From JADYZU01 sp964443055 (GTDB lineage Bacteria > Pseudomonadota > Alphaproteobacteria > Rhodobacterales > Rhodobacteraceae): a DNA stretch of 8,555 nucleotides. The stretch spans positions 1 through 8,555 of the forward strand of contig CAYUBT010000113.1 in the NCBI GenBank assembly GCA_964443055.1. Direction: 5' to 3'. Every line of letters begins with the position of its first letter. Position 1 is the first letter of the stretch. This document shows positions 5,394 through 8,555 of the stretch, one piece after another. Position numbers and translations under genes: made by a program. The notes beneath the pieces are model-generated. The model saw only the letters and a list, made by a program, of their open reading frames with translations, was not told the DNA's origin and did no database searches.

Positions 5394-7067
5394 ATGCCCT
5401 GGAACGAACGGTCGAAAAACATCACGCAAGGGATAGCGCGCTCGCCCAATCGGGCGATGTTCTACGCCATCGGCTACAAGAAGGAAGACTTCGACAAGCC
5501 GATGATCGGCATCGCCAACGGGCAGTCGACGATCACGCCCTGCAATGCCGGGCTCCAGCCGCTGGCCGACGCTGCCGAAGCCGCGATCCGCGAGGCAGGC
5601 GGCAATCCACAGATGTTCGGCACGCCGACCATTTCCGACGGCATGTCGATGGGGACCGAGGGGATGAAATATTCCCTCGTCTCGCGCGAGGTGATCGCCG
5701 ATTGCGTCGAAGTCTCGGTCATGGGCCAGTGGATGGACGGGGTCCTCGTCATCGGCGGCTGCGACAAGAACATGCCCGGCGGCATGATCGGCATCCTCCG
5801 CGCCGATGTGCCCGCGATCTACGTCTATGGTGGCACGGTGAAGCCCGGCAAGTGGAAGGGCGAGGATCTTTCCATCGTCTCGGCCTTCGAGGCCGTGGGG
5901 GCCTTCATGGCCGGGAAGATGAGCGAAGAGGATTTCGAGGGGATCGAGTGCAACTGCATCCCCGGCACCGGCTCCTGCGGCGGCATGTATACGGCGAACA
6001 CGATGTCCTCGTCCTTCGAGGCGCTGGGCATGTCGCTGATGTATTCCTCGACCATGTCGAACCCGGACGACATCAAGCGCCAGAGCGCCGCCGAATCCGG
6101 TCGTGTCCTGATCGAGGCGGTGAAGCAGGGGCTGACCCCGAAGCGCATCGTCACACGAGAGTCGATCGAGAACGCCATCGCGCTGGTCATGGCCCTGGGC
6201 GGCTCGACCAATGCGGTGCTGCATTACCTCGCCATCGCCAGCGCCGCCGGGGTGGAATGGACGCTCGACGATTTCGAGCGCATCCGCCTGAAGGTTCCCG
6301 TGCTGTGCAACCTCAAGCCTTCGGGCAAATATATGGCAGTGGATCTGCACGAGGCCGGGGGCGTGCCGCAGGTGCTGAAGATCCTGCTCAATGCGGGTCT
6401 GCTGCATGGTGACTGCATCACCATCACCGGCAAGACGCTGGCCGAGGAACTGGCCGATGTGCCCGATCGGCCGCGCGAGGACCAGGACGTGATCATGCCG
6501 ATGGAGAAGGCGCTCTACAACGAGGGCCACCTCGCCATCCTGCGCGGCAACCTCGCCGAGGACGGTGCCGTCGCCAAGATCACCGGGCTGAAGAACCCGG
6601 TCATCACCGGCCCGGCGCGGGTGTTCGACGATGAGCAATCCGCCATGGATGCGATCCTCGGCGGCAAGATCAATCACGGTGACATTCTGGTGCTGCGCTA
6701 TCTCGGCCCCAAGGGCGGGCCCGGGATGCCTGAGATGCTCGCCCCGACTTCGGCCCTGATCGGCGAAGGCTATGGCGAGACGGTGGGTCTCATCACCGAC
6801 GGGCGCTTCTCGGGGGGAACCTGGGGCATGGTCGTCGGCCATGTCGCACCCGAGGCATTCGTCGGCGGGACCATCGCGCTGGTCGAGGAAGGCGACAGGA
6901 TCACCATCGACGCGCATGAGCAGCTTCTGCAACTGAACGTGCCTGAAGACGAGATCGCCCGCCGCCGCGCCGCCTGGAAAGCGCCCGAGCCGCGCTATAC
7001 GCGCGGTGTGCTCGGCAAGTTCGCGGTGCTTGCGCGGCCGGCGAATGAGGGCGCACTGACGGGCTGA
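5394..7067 (+). CDS. ilvD: Dihydroxyacid dehydratase
   Basis: A complete 557-residue IlvD/Edd-family enzyme that dehydrates 2,3-dihydroxy-isovalerate and -methylvalerate to 2-keto acids, the third common step of valine and isoleucine synthesis. The three conserved cluster cysteines are Cys50 (STITPCNAG), Cys123 (GGCDKNMPGG) and Cys195 (GTGSCGGMYTANTM). The lysine of the CDKNMPG motif (Lys125), the metal-site residue carbamylated in the family, is present, as is the proposed catalytic serine (Ser473) in DGRFSGGTWG. Length fits the shorter branch of the family (about 560 residues) rather than the ~616 of E. coli IlvD; cluster type cannot be settled here. The start at 5394 has GAGG six bases upstream and begins with the usual RSKNITQG segment; upstream in-frame codons belong to a shadow of nsrR. 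It is co-directional with nsrR. The Fe-S cluster of this enzyme is a known NO target. Confidence 0.97.
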   Translation: MPWNERSKNITQGIARSPNRAMFYAIGYKKEDFDKPMIGIANGQSTITPCNAGLQPLADAAEAAIREAGGNPQMFGTPTISDGMSMGTEGMKYSLVSREVIADCVEVSVMGQWMDGVLVIGGCDKNMPGGMIGILRADVPAIYVYGGTVKPGKWKGEDLSIVSAFEAVGAFMAGKMSEEDFEGIECNCIPGTGSCGGMYTANTMSSSFEALGMSLMYSSTMSNPDDIKRQSAAESGRVLIEAVKQGLTPKRIVTRESIENAIALVMALGGSTNAVLHYLAIASAAGVEWTLDDFERIRLKVPVLCNLKPSGKYMAVDLHEAGGVPQVLKILLNAGLLHGDCITITGKTLAEELADVPDRPREDQDVIMPMEKALYNEGHLAILRGNLAEDGAVAKITGLKNPVITGPARVFDDEQSAMDAILGGKINHGDILVLRYLGPKGGPGMPEMLAPTSALIGEGYGETVGLITDGRFSGGTWGMVVGHVAPEAFVGGTIALVEEGDRITIDAHEQLLQLNVPEDEIARRRAAWKAPEPRYTRGVLGKFAVLARPANEGALTG

Positions 7068-7099
7068 AACAGGATCAGCCCCGGCACCGCGAATGCCAG

Positions 7100-7128
7100 G
7101 CGCCGCCTGCAGGTCACGCGGGCGGCGC
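7100..7128. terminator. GC-rich hairpin between convergent ilvD and usp
   Basis: GCGCCGCC (7100-7107) pairs with GGCGGCGC (7121-7128); with one G-U the stem extends to 11 bp and leaves a 7-base loop. It lies 33 bases after the ilvD stop and 20 bases from the usp stop, the expected place for a terminator shared by convergent genes. Only a weak T-rich stretch (AATCATTT) follows on the plus strand, and none on the minus strand. Confidence 0.55.
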
Positions 7129-7147
7129 AATCATTTCGTCGTCCGAA

Positions 7148-7594
7148 TCAGTGTCCGCCGCGCCGGTGCGGGCGGCGGACCACATGCACCGACTGTTTCG
7201 CATGGCGCACGACCCGTGCGGCGTTCGAGCCGATCAGATAATCGCTGAGCCCCGGTCGGTGCGCACCGATCACGATCACATCCGCGCCGATCCTGTCGGC
7301 GGCCTGAATGATCTGGTCATAGATCGTGCCGGTCAGCACCTGCGTGCGGGCCTCGACTCCTCCGGGCACATTGTCCGCGACCCATTTGGCCAGCGCGACC
7401 TGGACGGCTTCGATCATGCCGGCCTCATGCGCCCGGTCGAGTTGACCCGAAATCAGCGGAAACCCGTAATCCGGCATGACAGTGACCACGTGAAGCGTGC
7501 CGCCCTCTTCCAGCATGTGCAGCGCCGCATCCAATGTGCCCCGGTCGCCATCGGCGATGTTCAGGTCGATGGGCAAGAGGATTTTCCGGACCAT
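7148..7594 (-). CDS. Universal stress protein, UspA family (UspF/G-like)
   Basis: A 148-residue single-domain universal stress protein, expected to be a soluble nucleotide-binding dimer. The N-terminal strand MVRKILLPIDL and the acidic/hydrophobic alternation are typical. The C-terminal nucleotide-binding segment reads IGAHRPGLSDYLIGSNAARV, then VVRHAKQSVHVVRR. It follows the AHRP...LGSNAA.VVRHA pattern of UspF/UspG-like members rather than the GxxG spacing of the commonest class. The start at 7594 is chosen over an in-frame ATG at 7648 because a perfect AGGAGG lies six bases upstream and the family N-terminus begins there. It is convergent with ilvD. No FNR-type box (TTGAT-N4-ATCAA) is visible upstream, although such genes are often oxygen- or stress-controlled. 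Confidence 0.92.
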   Translation of the reverse strand: MVRKILLPIDLNIADGDRGTLDAALHMLEEGGTLHVVTVMPDYGFPLISGQLDRAHEAGMIEAVQVALAKWVADNVPGGVEARTQVLTGTIYDQIIQAADRIGADVIVIGAHRPGLSDYLIGSNAARVVRHAKQSVHVVRRPHRRGGH

Positions 7595-8091
7595 GACGAA
7601 CCTCCTGTTCAGTGTGCCGGTTGCCCCGCAGCATCGCCTCCACGCCAATCCGGGTTTCCCGCAGTTCAGGCCCGTCTAGCATGAGACCGCGTCTTCGGGC
7701 AATTATCGGATGCCCCCGGCTCAGGGTTCCGAAAGCCTGCTGCGGTGAAGTTCATATGCTCCCCTGAAGTGATGTGACGACCTCGAACGGGGCCGTGGAC
7801 GGGCATCCGGCCTGCAAGTGTCTCCGCAAATCCCGTCATTGCGAGGAGGCGCAGCCGACAAAGCAACCCAGGTCGGGCATCGGGGTGCTTTGTTGTCACT
7901 CGCGATGACCCGTGCGGTCTCCGGGACGCTTCCGGCGAAGGCGCTGACCGGCTGACCGGCGGCCGTCAAGGAATCCTTAACCATTCCCTGCCCAACATGA
8001 AGCGCCGCCTCCGGCTGCGGGCGGCACGGACAAGGTGCCTGTCCTCCCACAGCAGTCGGCAATGTGACACCAGGGGCGAACCGGGACATCC
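7595..8091. other. Intergenic region without a convincing gene
   Basis: About 500 bases between the divergently oriented usp and glycosyltransferase-like genes. Frames present on both strands lack recognisable motifs or good ribosome binding sites. It contains an imperfect palindromic repeat (7833-7912), a tandem GCTGACCG pair (7943-7958), a TTAACCAT motif (7977-7984) that equals a CtrA half-site, and a small GCCGCC/GGCGGC hairpin (8004-8025). The promoters of the two flanking genes must lie here, but I could not place them with confidence. Confidence 0.6.
7833..7912. repeat. Dispersed palindromic repeat element (REP/MITE-like)
   Basis: The ends are inverted copies: TCATTGCGAG (7836-7845) against CTCGCGATGA (7899-7908, one mismatch). 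Further in, ACAAAGCA (7858-7865) pairs exactly with TGCTTTGT (7886-7893), followed by a near match GCAACCC/GGGGTGC. The left arm (CGTCATTGCGAGGAGGCGCA) closely resembles a widespread proteobacterial palindromic repeat of the form GTCATTGCGAGGAGCG...AAGCAATCCAG. The two arms differ in length between the paired blocks (12 against 5 bases), so the hairpin has an asymmetric internal loop. It probably exists in many copies in this genome. It carries no coding capacity. Confidence 0.7.
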
Positions 8092-8555
8092 ATGACCAGA
8101 ATGACAGCCTTTGCCGCCCGGACCTCCGGCAACGGAGAGTTCGACGCAGACTGGTATCGCGCTGCCTATCCCGATGTCGCCATGCTGGGCATGGACCCGG
8201 CCGAACATTTCCGCCTGTACGGGGCGCTCATGGGACGCGCCCCCAATGCCGCGCTGGCCGCCGATCCGGCCAGGGTCGACCTGCCGCACGGACAGGCGGC
8301 GGATACGGATGACGGGGCCGAGCGCGCGGCCGCCCTGAAACTGCCTGCCCCTCGCAAGCGGGGCGAACTGCTCGCCGCCCACGAGATCGCCCTGACCGGC
8401 GCCCATGCCCGCGCAATCCATTACGCCCTCAAGCACCTGCCGTCCGAACTGGCCCATACGCTCCATGTACTCGAGGCGAACCGCGCCATCGTCGAGGGGG
8501 ACGAGGGCCGCTGGCTGCAGCACCTGAACGGATATCTCGGACATTTCGGCGTGGC
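8092..8555 (+). CDS. Glycosyltransferase-like protein, N-terminal part, running off the window
   Basis: An open frame from ATG 8092 to the window end (about 154 residues so far). Residues ~17-52 hold a short module (FDADWYRAAYPDVA, DPAEHFRLYGALMGRAPN) that I know from the N-termini of Rhodobacteraceae glycosyltransferases and related surface-polysaccharide proteins. A second helical stretch follows (about 92-154: RGELLAAHEIALTGAHARAI, then LNGYLGHFGV), which in similar proteins precedes the catalytic domain. That domain is not in the window, so the enzymatic call is inference. The frame is closed by a TGA at 8065, so the start must be 8092 or ATG 8101; neither has a strong ribosome binding site (CCGGGACATCC precedes 8092). 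Confidence 0.65.
   Translation, partial: MTRMTAFAARTSGNGEFDADWYRAAYPDVAMLGMDPAEHFRLYGALMGRAPNAALAADPARVDLPHGQAADTDDGAERAAALKLPAPRKRGELLAAHEIALTGAHARAIHYALKHLPSELAHTLHVLEANRAIVEGDEGRWLQHLNGYLGHFGV

Noticed and set aside
5376..7130. 584-codon minus-strand ORF opposite ilvD
   Set aside because: It is a complete antisense shadow of a well-conserved enzyme, with low-complexity His/Arg/Gly composition.
7721..8089. 122-codon minus-strand ORF in the intergenic region
   Set aside because: It runs through the palindromic repeat, has no good ribosome binding site and shows no recognisable motif.
7997..8095. 32-codon ORF whose TGA overlaps the ATG of the glycosyltransferase-like gene
   Set aside because: It has no ribosome binding site, an arginine-heavy shadow-like composition, and ATGA overlaps arise easily by chance. 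Unlike the leader at 4615-4671, no paired repeat supports it.

Overview
The window looks like a scaffold piece from a GC-rich alphaproteobacterium, most likely Rhodobacterales (Paracoccus/Roseobacter-like). The basis is strong G/C third-position bias, a GcvT-type demethylating flavoprotein of the dimethylglycine/sarcosine dehydrogenase kind, an NsrR-type Rrf2 regulator, and the start of a glycosyltransferase-like protein with an N-terminal module I associate with Rhodobacteraceae. This assignment rests on recognition of protein families, not on a search. A run of exactly 100 N (1473-1572) is a conventional scaffold gap of unknown true length. It removes the 3' ends of two convergent genes.

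Layout. (1) 1-1472, plus strand: the C-terminal part of a FAD/folate one-carbon dehydrogenase, open at both ends. (2) 1573-4618, minus strand: a tight five-gene run, read from right to left. It is a short DUF2249 protein (85 aa), a 12-helix oxidase-subunit-I/NnrS-like membrane protein with only two histidines, a tandem DUF2249 protein (171 aa), an Nfu N-terminal domain fused to a MIP18/DUF59 domain (218 aa), and the start of a small unrecognised protein that runs into the gap. (3) 4619-4816: a divergent control region with a 23-bp NsrR-like palindrome and a leader that may carry an 18-codon upstream ORF and alternative RNA hairpins. (4) 4817-5329, plus strand: an NsrR-type Rrf2 regulator with the three cluster cysteines and Asp8. 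(5) 5394-7067, plus strand: ilvD, dihydroxyacid dehydratase. (6) A hairpin between convergent genes, then a universal stress protein on the minus strand (7148-7594). (7) About 500 bases without a convincing gene, holding an ~80-bp imperfect palindromic repeat (7833-7912). (8) 8092 to the end, plus strand: the N-terminus of a glycosyltransferase-like protein.

How the parts may work together. The most interesting unit is regions 2-4. A probable nitric-oxide sensor (NsrR) sits back to back with an operon whose promoter region carries an NsrR-type operator. The operon encodes DUF2249 domains, an unusual Fe-S maturation fusion and an oxidase-like membrane protein that appears to lack the full set of metal ligands. 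I infer a nitric-oxide-responsive module concerned with Fe-S cluster repair or haem/NO handling; no gene in it has a function that can be stated from sequence alone. The Fe-S enzyme IlvD, a known NO target, lies just downstream of nsrR on the same strand, which may or may not be meaningful.
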